From contig NZ_CP011120.1 in assembly GCF_001628715.1 (NCBI RefSeq), forward strand, positions 1,364,001 to 1,428,000: a stretch of 64,000 bases of DNA, given 5' to 3'. The stretch comes from Acetobacter oryzifermentans. Its GTDB lineage: Bacteria > Pseudomonadota > Alphaproteobacteria > Acetobacterales > Acetobacteraceae. This document shows, piece after piece, positions 25,030-33,421 of this stretch. The position numbers and the translations under genes were made by a program. The notes under the pieces are model-generated. The model was not told where the DNA came from and made no database searches. It saw only the letters and a list, made by a program, of their open reading frames with translations. Position 1 is the stretch's first letter; each line of letters begins with the position of its first letter.

Positions 25030-25671
25030 TTACAGACCGCGCTGCGTCAGACGTTCCACTTCCTTACGGACAGCAGCCTGCACGATGCCTGCAAGATGTG
25101 CATCCAGCCACTTTTTAAGGAATACGCGCACTTCCTGGCGCACGATATCTTCAATAGTCAGAGACCCTTCATGTGAAATAGCCACTTTTCTCTCCTCATG
25201 CTCTCTTAGATACTTATCCTGCAGGGTTTTCTGCAGAACAGCGAATGAATTTGATGTATCTGACATGGTTTCGTCATTCAGGGGGATTGGGAGAGGACCA
25301 GACATATCGTGTTCTGCCTTTTCAGTTAGCGGGATCTGTCTCAGATCAGTTACGGATAGGATACCGTCATCATGAGCGATAGGTGATGACTGCACAAGAG
25401 CCGTGTCTTCTCCCATATTGACTGGATGATGCGCTGAACTATTGGGCTGGCTGGAATGATGATCCGGCTGCGATTCCTGCACAAGCCCTTCCATCATGGA
25501 AGGGGAAAGAACCAGCATATCATCGTCTTCATTACCCTCTGCGGAGTCTGTGTCCGAAGAAGGGGGAGCCATGGCTGCCAGATGCTCATCATGCAGGGTC
25601 TGCCGTATAGAAGACAGCACATCTGCTACTGATTTACCTGTGCCTTCAGATGGATCCTGTGACGATGCCAT
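25030..25671 (-). CDS. popZ: PopZ-like polar organiser (DUF2497 family)
   Basis: A 213-residue protein that probably self-assembles at a cell pole and anchors chromosome partition and cell-cycle proteins, as PopZ does in Caulobacter. A short N-terminal helix motif VADVLSSIRQTLHDEH matches the conserved partner-binding helix. A low-complexity acidic, Ser/Gln/His-rich linker covers about residues 35-155. The C-terminal assembly region reads SLTIEDIVRQEVRVFLKKWL and then ends with EVERLTQRGL, typical of the family. It sits between tolC and valS, a conserved alphaproteobacterial neighbourhood. Identification rests on the two conserved ends and the context. Confidence 0.85.
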   Translation of the reverse strand: MASSQDPSEGTGKSVADVLSSIRQTLHDEHLAAMAPPSSDTDSAEGNEDDDMLVLSPSMMEGLVQESQPDHHSSQPNSSAHHPVNMGEDTALVQSSPIAHDDGILSVTDLRQIPLTEKAEHDMSGPLPIPLNDETMSDTSNSFAVLQKTLQDKYLREHEERKVAISHEGSLTIEDIVRQEVRVFLKKWLDAHLAGIVQAAVRKEVERLTQRGL

Positions 25672-25707
25672 ACAATAACCCCTGCCCTTACCCTTGCTGT
25701 TCAGCTT

Positions 25708-27147
25708 TTAGCGCCCTGGCTGGCTGACCGCATAATCGTTCAGCCCCCAAAGACGATCTTTTACAGCGTTATAGTAAGCTTTGTCATCATAAAGAGGAAC
25801 ATTCAACTTGAGATCGGCTGCGGTTAGGCGGCCAATGGCTGCGGCAACGTTGTACGAAGTCAGCACCATATTGCTTAAGCTTTGAACAAGAGCCACCTGT
25901 GCTTGCAGCAAAGTTTGCTGCTGCTGCAACACTTCCAGCGTTGTGCTGGTGCCTACAATAGCCTGACGTTCCACCCCATCAAGAGCCACGGTGCCTGCCT
26001 GAATAGCGGCGCGGTTACTGTTGATTGCAGCCTGATAGGCAACCAGTTTCTGCCAGTTTGAAACAGCATCCTGCGCGGCTGTTCTGCGCTGCACATCAAC
26101 TTCACGGTGTGCTGCTTGCGCCTGCTGCTTGGCCTGCCGCACAGCTGCGTATTCTGAGCCCCCCTGATAAACCGGGATGTTGAAGTTGATCATGGCGTAT
26201 TTGTTTTCATCAATCTGGTTATTCAGGCTTTGGTTTACCTGCCTAGAATAAGCCAGAGTGGCGGAAACTTTTGGCATAATGGCTGCCATTGCAACGGCTA
26301 CCGCATCTTTTTGGGAAGATTCGGTAAAGAGTGCATTGATAACATCTGGATTGTTTTTAACCGCCATAGCTGCGGCCATCTGCTCATTTTTAACAGGCAA
26401 TACCAAAGGCTGCGGCGGAACCAGATTAGGCGGCGGCGCCATGCCGATAATCTGCATATATGTGGCTTGTGCAGTTTGAAGTGTGCCTTCGGATTGCTGG
26501 CGGGTAGCTTTGGCTGTTGCGTAAGCAGATTCAGCCTGCGCAACGTCTGTGCGCGTAATTTCCCCTACCCGGAAGCGTTCATTCGTTGCGCGGAGCTGTT
26601 GTTGAAGCACGCGTTCGTTGTTGATGTTCAACTGCAAGAGCTGTTCATCTTCAATAACGGAAACATACGCGTTCACAACCTGCTTGAACACTTGCTGTTC
26701 GGCAGAAATCAGATGCGCGCGGGCTGCCATAACTTTGTTAACAGCTTGATGTGTAGAGGATGTGGTTTTGCCACCCGTATATAACGGCTGATTAACACTT
26801 ACGCCTGCCGTATAACCAGGGGTGTTATATTGGCGAATATAACCAGTAGAAGGTTGATCTGCCTCACCCTGATAATCGTTCACACCCTTATAGTATGTCA
26901 GGCCTACTGTGCCGGTTACGGTTGGCCGCCAGCCAGCCAAAGCGGTTGGCACCTGTTCATCGGTAGCGCGTAGGGTGGCACGTGCTTCCTGAAGGGTCGG
27001 GTTTGTCAGATAGGCCGCAGCAAGTGCTTCCTGCAGCGTATGTGGCACAAAGGTTGGCGAACCACTGCCATCGTATTTCTGCCCCCATGCAGTGGAACTG
27101 CATAGCACAACAGCCATACCCACCCCTGCTCCGCAAATACGCCGCAT
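25708..27147 (-). CDS. tolC: TolC-family outer membrane efflux protein
   Basis: A 479-residue outer membrane channel for type I secretion or drug efflux. A signal peptide ends near STAWGQ (residue 23). Two OEP repeats follow, each beginning with a Leu/Ala-rich helix (TLQEALAAAYLTNPTLQEAR at about residue 37). Gln/Ala-rich helices are typical of the periplasmic tunnel. It lies between pcm and popZ, as in many alphaproteobacteria. No inner membrane or adaptor partner is encoded nearby, so it may serve several pumps. Confidence 0.92.
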   Translation of the reverse strand: MRRICGAGVGMAVVLCSSTAWGQKYDGSGSPTFVPHTLQEALAAAYLTNPTLQEARATLRATDEQVPTALAGWRPTVTGTVGLTYYKGVNDYQGEADQPSTGYIRQYNTPGYTAGVSVNQPLYTGGKTTSSTHQAVNKVMAARAHLISAEQQVFKQVVNAYVSVIEDEQLLQLNINNERVLQQQLRATNERFRVGEITRTDVAQAESAYATAKATRQQSEGTLQTAQATYMQIIGMAPPPNLVPPQPLVLPVKNEQMAAAMAVKNNPDVINALFTESSQKDAVAVAMAAIMPKVSATLAYSRQVNQSLNNQIDENKYAMINFNIPVYQGGSEYAAVRQAKQQAQAAHREVDVQRRTAAQDAVSNWQKLVAYQAAINSNRAAIQAGTVALDGVERQAIVGTSTTLEVLQQQQTLLQAQVALVQSLSNMVLTSYNVAAAIGRLTAADLKLNVPLYDDKAYYNAVKDRLWGLNDYAVSQPGR

Positions 27148-27267
27148 CTGATACTCCTGATTCAGTTACCGTATTGCCGCTTAAGGCACTGCTCATGCCA
27201 CGATACTGAACCTATTTCTACAAGTTTGTAATCATCTGCGGCAGAATATCTTTCTAAAAGTTTATTT

Positions 27268-27984
27268 CTAGAATTCAAAAGTAACGGGTGCGGCAAGATC
27301 GGGCAGTAAAGGTAGCTGTGTTTCAAAAAGGTTAGTGACAATAAAACTGGACGCACTTTCTGGCTCTCTTCTGGCCGTAAAAGCTTCTGCTAATCTATTG
27401 GGGGTGGTCATAACACCAGCCATGATGCCGGATGTGGCCAGTTGCGCAGCACAAAAAGCGGGAAAACGTAGAATGGCGCCATCAAAATAAATGACATCAT
27501 AAGGCGTGTTGCCCGTTATGCCCTCGCTAAGGGGGGCGATAACCCATGAAACGTTCAGAGACTCTTGCTGGCAGAAGTGCTGCCCTTGTTCGGCAAGGTG
27601 TGTGTTTGATTCAAGCGCCGTGACATCGGCACCAAGGGCGGCAAAAAGTGCTGCTGTGTATCCGGTTGCTGCCCCTACAACAAGAACCCGCGCTTTTTCT
27701 ACTGGCATAACGGCCTGCACAAGGCGCGCTGTGAGCAACGGTTGGGGCAATACACGCCCTTGCCCTAGGGAGAGTGTCATATCTGCATAAGCTACAGATT
27801 GCTGATCGGGCATAACACAGCATTCGCGGGGCAATTCCCGCATAACCGATAATAATGAGAGGTTTGTAATTTCTGAAGGACGAAGCTGATCGTCCACCAT
27901 AAGGTTACGTGCGGTTTCCATATCTTTATCTTTTGGATACGGCATTGGGTAGGAATTCTGCTGTATTGCGGCCTGAAGTGTCAC
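27268..27984 (-). CDS. Protein-L-isoaspartate O-methyltransferase-like protein
   Basis: A SAM-dependent methyltransferase of the PCMT family. The SAM loop reads VLVVGAATGYTAALFAALGA, a variant of the family's G-x-G-x-G motif. The start at 27984 is a GTG with AGGA close upstream; an internal ATG at 27921 (METARNLMVDDQLRPSE) corresponds better to the family's usual N-terminus and may be the true start. It precedes tolC by 120 bases, a conserved arrangement. Many such TolC-linked homologues are of unproven activity, so repair of isoaspartate is only inferred. Confidence 0.8.
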   Translation of the reverse strand: MTLQAAIQQNSYPMPYPKDKDMETARNLMVDDQLRPSEITNLSLLSVMRELPRECCVMPDQQSVAYADMTLSLGQGRVLPQPLLTARLVQAVMPVEKARVLVVGAATGYTAALFAALGADVTALESNTHLAEQGQHFCQQESLNVSWVIAPLSEGITGNTPYDVIYFDGAILRFPAFCAAQLATSGIMAGVMTTPNRLAEAFTARREPESASSFIVTNLFETQLPLLPDLAAPVTFEF

Positions 27985-28137
27985 GTTTTCCTATCCCTTG
28001 CGGTTAAGGTTTATGCCCTTTGCAGTGCCTGCCAGATTAAGGGCAAAACATTTTGTGACACACAGATTTAAAATTCGCACAACACAACGGCTTGACCAAT
28101 GCGCCAGAACAGGAGATAAGGCTCCCCATCACCCGAT

Positions 28138-28211
28138 GGTCTGGTGGCAGAATGGTGATGCAGCGGACTGCAAATCCGCGAATGTGGGTTCGATTCCCGC
28201 CCAGACCTCCA
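28138..28211 (+). tRNA. tRNA-Cys (GCA)
   Basis: A 74-base cloverleaf. Acceptor arms GGTCTGG and CCAGACC pair perfectly, the anticodon GCA is at 28170-28172, the T arm is GTGGG-TTCGATT-CCCGC, and the discriminator is T followed by an encoded CCA. U73 is an identity element of tRNA-Cys. Confidence 0.97.
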
Positions 28212-28521
28212 TTTCCCTACGACACTAAAAGACAATGCTTGACACTTTTCGCAGAAAACTGCGGTTGTCGGCTCTTATTCGTATGACATGGAATGATGCG
28301 GCGGAAGATGCCGAAATTTGTTGCGCAAAGCCCCCGAAAGTAGATGATTTTTCTGCTGTCAGGAAAAGCCGCCGTATTACACGTATAGCTTACAGTGTGC
28401 GTTCAGAATCCCTTGGGGAGTCTGCATATTTTGGGTGGTCTGGGGTGCAGGTAGAAGCGTTGCTACTTGTGGCTGCTGCGTTCACATTCCCGCTGTCATA
28501 ATTTTGCAAAGGAATACGCTC
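28212..28521. other. Region between tRNA-Cys and the small protein gene
   Basis: This 310-base stretch holds an uncertain 88-codon open frame (listed separately), a short inverted repeat CGCAGAAAACTGCG near 28248 and a TTGACA at 28238 with no convincing -10 partner. No terminator follows the tRNA gene. I cannot assign anything else. Confidence 0.4.
28235..28501 (+). CDS. Uncertain small open reading frame
   Basis: An 88-codon frame starting at an ATG 23 bases after tRNA-Cys. The predicted product is basic in its first half and ends in a hydrophobic stretch (ALLLVAAAFTFPLS). No ribosome binding site is evident, and I recognise no family. It ends 20 bases before the better-supported small gene at 28522, so it could be a short upstream gene or chance. 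Listed mainly so that the interval is not left blank. Confidence 0.2.
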   Translation: MLDTFRRKLRLSALIRMTWNDAAEDAEICCAKPPKVDDFSAVRKSRRITRIAYSVRSESLGESAYFGWSGVQVEALLLVAAAFTFPLS

Positions 28522-28782
28522 GTGGGTAATGACACTACAGCACAAAATGGCATTCTGCGTTCCGTTAAGGTGCAGAAGGACGGAAGCACCAAGGCTAAGT
28601 TGTGCTTTACAAAGCAGGATCAGAATATTGAATTTTCTGTAACAGTCACCCTGCCCCCAACGCCTGGCGCAAGTGCCGATGCTGCGTTTGTTGATACAGC
28701 CAATCTGCTGGGCCTGACCAAGGTTGCTATTCAGAAACTGGCAAAAGATCAGAACATCACGCTTCCAAATTTTGCGGAATAA
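28522..28782 (+). CDS. Small conserved-looking protein of unknown function
   Basis: An 86-residue cytoplasmic protein with no signal peptide or membrane helix. I chose the GTG at 28522, which has AAAGGAA seven bases upstream; the frame stays open upstream to an ATG at 28435, but that part looks noncoding. The sequence has alternating polar/hydrophobic strands (IEFSVTVTLPPTP) followed by a helix-like AAFVDTANLLGLTKVAIQKL. Codon use resembles the neighbours. I do not recognise the family. It follows tRNA-Cys and precedes another small gene in the same direction. Confidence 0.7.
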   Translation: MGNDTTAQNGILRSVKVQKDGSTKAKLCFTKQDQNIEFSVTVTLPPTPGASADAAFVDTANLLGLTKVAIQKLAKDQNITLPNFAE

Positions 28783-28889
28783 AAGATACTGCGGGCAGCG
28801 AATCTGAAAAAGGTGCTGCTGTCCGCATATCTTGGGCTCCGGTGTGCCATGCCGGGTATAAATATTTCGTAAAATTAAGGGCTTGGCTT

Positions 28890-29147
28890 GTGCAGAAAAA
28901 ATTTGCTGATGTTTTTTTGGAGAAAGTAGAACAGATAAACGCTGGGCGGACTATTTATGCCAGCGCAGGCGCTTTTTTATGTGTCTGTTTTATGCTGGGG
29001 TTGGCTAATTTGATCTGCCATTTTGGCCTGCATATTGATCTGGCTTATCTGGTGCGAGATCTTATTTTTATCATGGCATTTTATTTTTTCCTGCCTCCTC
29101 TCATCTTATGGGTTGGAAAAGGCAGATTACCGGGTGGTGAGAGTTAG
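28890..29147 (+). CDS. Small two-helix membrane protein of unknown function
   Basis: An 85-residue protein with two hydrophobic helices (roughly residues 25-45 and 52-75) flanked by basic residues, so an inner membrane hairpin protein. I chose the GTG at 28890 because AAGGG lies eight bases upstream; an ATG at 28842 would add 16 residues but lacks a clear ribosome binding site. No family is recognised. A bidirectional terminator follows. Confidence 0.55.
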   Translation: MQKKFADVFLEKVEQINAGRTIYASAGAFLCVCFMLGLANLICHFGLHIDLAYLVRDLIFIMAFYFFLPPLILWVGKGRLPGGES

Positions 29148-29212
29148 TTTTTTCTGCTCTATCAAGCTTGTGCTTTACTTTTTTCAAGCAGCACAAGCTA
29201 TCCAGAAAAACT
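29146..29212. terminator. Bidirectional terminator-like hairpin
   Basis: AGCTTGTGCT at 29165-29174 pairs perfectly with AGCACAAGCT at 29190-29199, and outer runs AGTTTTTTCTG and CAGAAAAACT can extend the stem. It separates the small membrane protein gene from the convergent dehydrogenase gene. Confidence 0.75.
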
Positions 29213-30012
29213 TATTGTCGCTCTTTTTGGCCAACAATCAGGCTGCGTAAAATGCGTTCGCGCAGGCATTGAGGCAGCAGCCGCTCAAGAACGCGCAGCG
29301 CCCGAAATGGCCACGGAAAGATATAAACTTTCTTTCTTTTGTTAATGGCCCGGATAATGCGGCGTGCAGCACTTTTGGCTGAAACCAGAAATGGCCGTGG
29401 CCCTTCCAGCCTGCGGCTCATAGGTGTGTCTATAAAGCCGGGCACAATCAGCGTAAGGCCCACACCTTTATCTTCCCACGCCAGACCTGCCGCACGTGCA
29501 AAAAAATCCAGCCCACATTTAGAGCTACTATAGGCAGGAGAGCACGGGAGTTCGTAAAAACCTGCAACAGAGCCGATAAGGGCAATATGCCCGCCTCCAT
29601 TAGGAATCATATTCTGGGCAGCGGCTGTGGCCAAAGCTACAGGCGTGGCATAGTTAACCTGCGCAAGCTGTAAGACCTTTTGCGGGTCTTCTGTCATGCT
29701 GTCTAATGGCTGTATGTCAGATAGCCCTGCCCCCAGAATAACCAGATCAGGTTTATGCTCAGCATAATCTGCCTTAAATGCTGCCAGAGCGGCTTCACCA
29801 TCACACAGATCAATCTGCCGGGTAAAAACAGCAGAGCCGCGTGCACAGCACGTTGTGGCAATTTCTGTCAGCCGTTGCGGGTTTCTGCCCCATAGTATCA
29901 GTGTCCGGCCTGGTCGTGCGTAACGTTTGGCCAGTTCCATTCCAATTCCGCCGGTGGCCCCAGTCAGCAGAACAGAGCGTGCGGTGTGTTTTCCGTTCGC
30001 AACAACTTTCAC
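29212..30012 (-). CDS. Short-chain dehydrogenase/reductase
   Basis: A classical SDR oxidoreductase of about 266 residues. It has the cofactor loop TGATGGIG, a serine in LIGSVAGFYE, and the catalytic YSSSK (Tyr-x-x-x-Lys). The C-terminal tail is basic (KRKKVYIFPWPFRALRVLERLL) and looks like a membrane-associating helix, as in some lipid-acting SDRs. Start: the frame is open upstream to ATG 30054 and GTG 30099, but the GTG at 30012 has AAAGGG six bases before it and leaves room for a divergent promoter. The substrate is unknown. It is divergent from the GNAT-like gene. Confidence 0.82.
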   Translation of the reverse strand: MKVVANGKHTARSVLLTGATGGIGMELAKRYARPGRTLILWGRNPQRLTEIATTCCARGSAVFTRQIDLCDGEAALAAFKADYAEHKPDLVILGAGLSDIQPLDSMTEDPQKVLQLAQVNYATPVALATAAAQNMIPNGGGHIALIGSVAGFYELPCSPAYSSSKCGLDFFARAAGLAWEDKGVGLTLIVPGFIDTPMSRRLEGPRPFLVSAKSAARRIIRAINKRKKVYIFPWPFRALRVLERLLPQCLRERILRSLIVGQKERQ

Positions 30013-30085
30013 ACTTTTCCCTTTCCCAATGCTGCGTAATAAGGCATCACCCATTGGCTTTTGGCTTTCACACAACGGAGTGGCA

Positions 30086-31234
30086 ATGTCTTCCCCCACT
30101 CAGATTACGGTTACACCTGTTTCGGGTTCACGCCAGCTTTCTCTCTTTATAAAACTACCACGCCTTCTTTACGATGGCTTGCCAAGTTATGTGCCTCCTT
30201 TAGATATGGAGCAGCGGGATATTTTTTCACCCACGCATGCGCCATTTTTTGAGCACGGCTTTGCTTGTTATTTTCTTGCGTGGCGGAATGGAAAGCCCAT
30301 TGGGCGTATATCTGCCCAGATAGATGCTTTGGCTCTCAAGCAGCCCGGCCCGCGCACAGGCTTTTTTGGGGCGCTGGATACGCTGGAGCCGGAATGCGTG
30401 GCCCCATTGCTTGAAGCCGCGATACAATGGCTAAAATTGCGCAAAATTGAGCGCATACGTGGCCCGTGGACACTGAATAGCAATGGTGAATCCGGGATTA
30501 TGGTGGAGGGGCAAGATGAGCCCCCCATGATTGGCATACCGTGGCACCCCAAAACTCTGGGGCCTGCTGTGGAGGCTGCTGGGTTTAAGCGTGCGGTAGA
30601 TTTGCTATCCTACCGGATGGAAACCAGCCCTTCTGCAGAGCGTGCAAACCAGATACCTGCTAACATTCGGCAGCGCTTGGGTGCGATTACCATGCGCGGC
30701 CTGCGTAAGGATAAGGTGAATGAAGATGCCGAAATCCTACGTGAAATCTATAATGATGCGTGGTCTGATACGTGGGGAAATATTCCCCTTACGCAGGATG
30801 AGGTCAAAAGTCTGCTAAAGGCCCTTAAGCCCATTTTGCGGCCAGAACAGTATGTGCTGGCTGAAGTAGCCGGAGAACCGGCTGCCATTGCGCTGGTTAT
30901 TCCCAACATGTTTGATATCAGCGGTGACTTAGGTGGTGCGCCCTCTCCGCTGGGCTGGCTCAAGCTGGCCTCTCGCGTCATGAGCCATGATTTCCGGTCT
31001 GCACGGGTGGTGCTGTTGGGTGTGCGCAAGAAGTATCTCGGCACCGCCCTGCGCGCCATGCTACCTGCCCTGATTATTGATGAACTGATGAAACGTGGCC
31101 ATGTGCTGCCTTATCGCAGTATTGAGCTAGGCTGGGTGTTGGAAACGCATGAAGGCCTGCGTAAGCTGATTGAGCGCATTTCTCCCACGCCTTATAAACG
31201 GCACCGGATGTACGAAAAACTTCTGGTGGAATAA
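30086..31234 (+). CDS. YghO-like GNAT-fold protein
   Basis: A 382-residue cytoplasmic protein of the family related to E. coli YghO, whose members carry a degenerate GNAT acetyltransferase fold. Typical segments are PPLDMEQRDIFSPTHAPFFE, NGKPIGRISAQID, GFFGALDTLE and IRGPWTLNSNGESGIMVEG. The ATG at 30086 has ACGGAG five bases upstream; the open frame upstream of it overlaps the divergent dehydrogenase gene. The acyl donor and acceptor are not known. Divergent pairing with an SDR may hint at lipid or envelope metabolism, but this is speculative. Confidence 0.75.
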   Translation: MSSPTQITVTPVSGSRQLSLFIKLPRLLYDGLPSYVPPLDMEQRDIFSPTHAPFFEHGFACYFLAWRNGKPIGRISAQIDALALKQPGPRTGFFGALDTLEPECVAPLLEAAIQWLKLRKIERIRGPWTLNSNGESGIMVEGQDEPPMIGIPWHPKTLGPAVEAAGFKRAVDLLSYRMETSPSAERANQIPANIRQRLGAITMRGLRKDKVNEDAEILREIYNDAWSDTWGNIPLTQDEVKSLLKALKPILRPEQYVLAEVAGEPAAIALVIPNMFDISGDLGGAPSPLGWLKLASRVMSHDFRSARVVLLGVRKKYLGTALRAMLPALIIDELMKRGHVLPYRSIELGWVLETHEGLRKLIERISPTPYKRHRMYEKLLVE

Positions 31235-31258
31235 ATCGCGCTCTGGCGGGTGGAGCGC

Positions 31259-32248
31259 CTAAAGGTGGCTCCACCCGTGGGAACGGAATTGCAGGCTTTT
31301 GCCTGTGCTATCTACAACCGTTACACCGGTAGATCCCTGCGTGAATTCCCCGATACGGGTTACTTTTATGGGGCCGCAGGTGGTATCTAACGCGCTTTTG
31401 CGCAGCAATGAGGCTTCATACTGCGTGGGAACGGCAAATAAAATCTCGTAATCATCGCCGCCAGTCAGGCAGGTTTCCAGCCATTTGGGGCCTGCTTGGC
31501 GAGCTGCGTCTGATAGAGGCACGGTATCTGCGTGGATGGTCACATGCAGCGCGTTTTCCCGCGCGAGATGCCCTGCATCTTGGAGCAAACCGTCTGAAAT
31601 ATCCATGGCAGCAGAAGCAAGGCCGTATAAGGGTAAACCAATACGGGGCTGTGGCAGGCGGTAACGCTGCACCAGATGGCCAGATGGATCAGGTATCTCA
31701 CCTTTAAGGGCGCGTAGGCCTAATGCGCCATCACCAATAGTGCCGGTAACCCATAAACCATCACCAGCCTGAGCGCCTTGTCGGCGGATAGCCTGCCCCG
31801 GCAACACAGAGCCAAGAATGGTCAGGGATAAGACCAGCGGGCCACGGGTGGAGGTTGTATCGCCCCCCAGTAACTGGAGCCCGAATTGCTCCTGATCCGC
31901 TTTAAGCCCTTTGCAAAACTGTGCCACCCACTGTTCGGTAGTATGAGGCGGGCGTGCAAATGTTAGCAGCCAACCTTCCGGGCGGCTGCCCATGGCAGCC
32001 AGATCAGACAGGTTACAGCGTAGCAGCTTGCGGCCAATGGTTTCTGGCGGATCATCTGGCAGAAAGTGAACATTTTCTACCATACCATCCGCTGCAATCA
32101 CCAGTTCTCGCCCTTCGGGCGGCGTGAAAACAGCGGCATCATCCCTTAATTCAAGGGCAGCAGCCCCAGCCAGAGCAGAAAAGTGCTGCCGGATAAACGC
32201 AAATTCCTGCGGCAGATCAGTCTGGTTGCTGGGTTTGTTCTGTATCAT
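31259..32248 (-). CDS. thiL: Thiamine-monophosphate kinase
   Basis: A 329-residue kinase making thiamine pyrophosphate from thiamine monophosphate. The PurM-like N-terminus shows LRDDAAVF, the metal-site DGMVENVHF and NLSDLAAMGSRPEG; LLGGDTTST and the later TGGDDYEILFAVP are also typical. The ATG at 32248 lies inside nusB, a 32-base overlap; no better start is available. nusB-thiL coupling is standard, but the riboflavin genes that usually precede them are absent. Confidence 0.93.
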   Translation of the reverse strand: MIQNKPSNQTDLPQEFAFIRQHFSALAGAAALELRDDAAVFTPPEGRELVIAADGMVENVHFLPDDPPETIGRKLLRCNLSDLAAMGSRPEGWLLTFARPPHTTEQWVAQFCKGLKADQEQFGLQLLGGDTTSTRGPLVLSLTILGSVLPGQAIRRQGAQAGDGLWVTGTIGDGALGLRALKGEIPDPSGHLVQRYRLPQPRIGLPLYGLASAAMDISDGLLQDAGHLARENALHVTIHADTVPLSDAARQAGPKWLETCLTGGDDYEILFAVPTQYEASLLRKSALDTTCGPIKVTRIGEFTQGSTGVTVVDSTGKSLQFRSHGWSHL

Positions 32249-32741
32249 GGTTCCGTTCAGCCGCCAGACGTTTGAAGAGCGTATCCAGAACGCCGTTCAC
32301 AAGGCGCGGTTCGTCACCAGAGAAGAAGGCGTGGGCCACGTCCATATATTCGTTGATCAGCACAGGGGCTGGCGCATCGCCTTCTGTTGCTTCTGCCGCG
32401 GCTGCCAGAAGCAATGCGCGCAATACGGGGTCTAGCCGTGCAATGGGCCACGTTTCTGGAAGCGTTTTTTCAACTTCCTGCGTAACCTGCGTGCGTAGGG
32501 AGGTTACCAGCCGCACAATGTGGCTGAAAAGCTGTGTATCGGCCTCTGGAATGCAGCCGTCTTCATAACTTGCGCCATCCAGCGTTGTGCCAAACCGATG
32601 GACCAGAAACTGTTCAATAACGTTTTCTGGGCGGTCTCCATTCTGGTCAATCTGGAACAGGGCTTGCACAGCGGCAACGCGTGCTGCCGTGCGGGGCCGT
32701 TGCGCCCCTTTCAAACGGGGTTCGTCCTGTAGTTCTGTCAT
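32217..32741 (-). CDS. nusB: Transcription antitermination factor NusB
   Basis: A 174-residue RNA-binding protein that, with NusE, supports rRNA antitermination. Key segments are TAARVAAVQALFQIDQNGD, the central helices and the C-terminal PAPVLINEYMDVAHAFFSGDEPRLVNGVLD, with the diagnostic INEY. Length is normal for alphaproteobacteria. It lies between nrdR (65 bases upstream) and thiL (overlapping). Confidence 0.94.
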   Translation of the reverse strand: MTELQDEPRLKGAQRPRTAARVAAVQALFQIDQNGDRPENVIEQFLVHRFGTTLDGASYEDGCIPEADTQLFSHIVRLVTSLRTQVTQEVEKTLPETWPIARLDPVLRALLLAAAAEATEGDAPAPVLINEYMDVAHAFFSGDEPRLVNGVLDTLFKRLAAERNHDTEQTQQPD

Positions 32742-32806
32742 CCATCCCTCCTGCCCGGCCAGTCAGTTGCAAAGCCGGGTTTCATGGCGCTTTTCTGTTC
32801 TAAGGT

Positions 32807-33283
32807 CTAGTCTTTTCCGGGGGCTGGGGCGCCACCTGATTCCATAAGGTTCAGAATTTCCGAAAAATCCTTGGCTTCCGTAAAATCGCGGTACACGCTT
32901 GCAAACCGCACATATCCAACGCCATCTACTTCCTTAAGGGCATCCATTGCCAGTTCACCTATGCGGGTGGATGTCACCTCGGTTTCTCCGTTCCCTTCAA
33001 GCTGGCGCACAATGCCGGTAACAATCTGCTCAATCTGTTCTTCGGAAACAGGGCGTTTGCGCAGGGCGATACGGATGGAGCGTGCAATTTTTTCCCGATC
33101 AAAGGGCGCGCGCCTGCCATCATTTTTCACCACAACCAGTTCTCGCAGTTGCACACGTTCTACCGTGGTAAAACGCTGCCCGCAGGACAGGCATGCACGC
33201 CGCCGCCGAATGGCCAGTCCTTCCTCATTGGGGCGACTGTCCTTGACCTGACTATCTGGGTTCCCGCAAAAAGGGCAACGCAT
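32807..33283 (-). CDS. nrdR: Transcriptional regulator NrdR
   Basis: A 158-residue repressor of ribonucleotide reductase genes. The N-terminal zinc ribbon has CPFCGN and CLSCGQRF cysteine pairs with the linker RRRRAC, and an ATP-cone follows ([20 protein letters not shown]). No NrdR box is evident in front of it. It starts the nrdR-nusB-thiL run. Confidence 0.96.
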   Translation of the reverse strand: MRCPFCGNPDSQVKDSRPNEEGLAIRRRRACLSCGQRFTTVERVQLRELVVVKNDGRRAPFDREKIARSIRIALRKRPVSEEQIEQIVTGIVRQLEGNGETEVTSTRIGELAMDALKEVDGVGYVRFASVYRDFTEAKDFSEILNLMESGGAPAPGKD

Positions 33284-33421
33284 GGTGGTATCAACCTTCC
33301 CTCAGGCGCATTTTTGGCTGGCGTTTTCTGTTGTTAAAAGAGCGCGTATGTAAAGGCACCACTTATTTCTTTTGGGCCGTTTCGTCCATACCATGTGGCG
33401 GTCCATCTGGATGGAGAAATT

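Noticed and set aside
28138..28211. tRNA-Cys as an attachment site of a mobile element
   Set aside because: No integrase, no direct repeat of the tRNA 3' end and no change of composition within the window.
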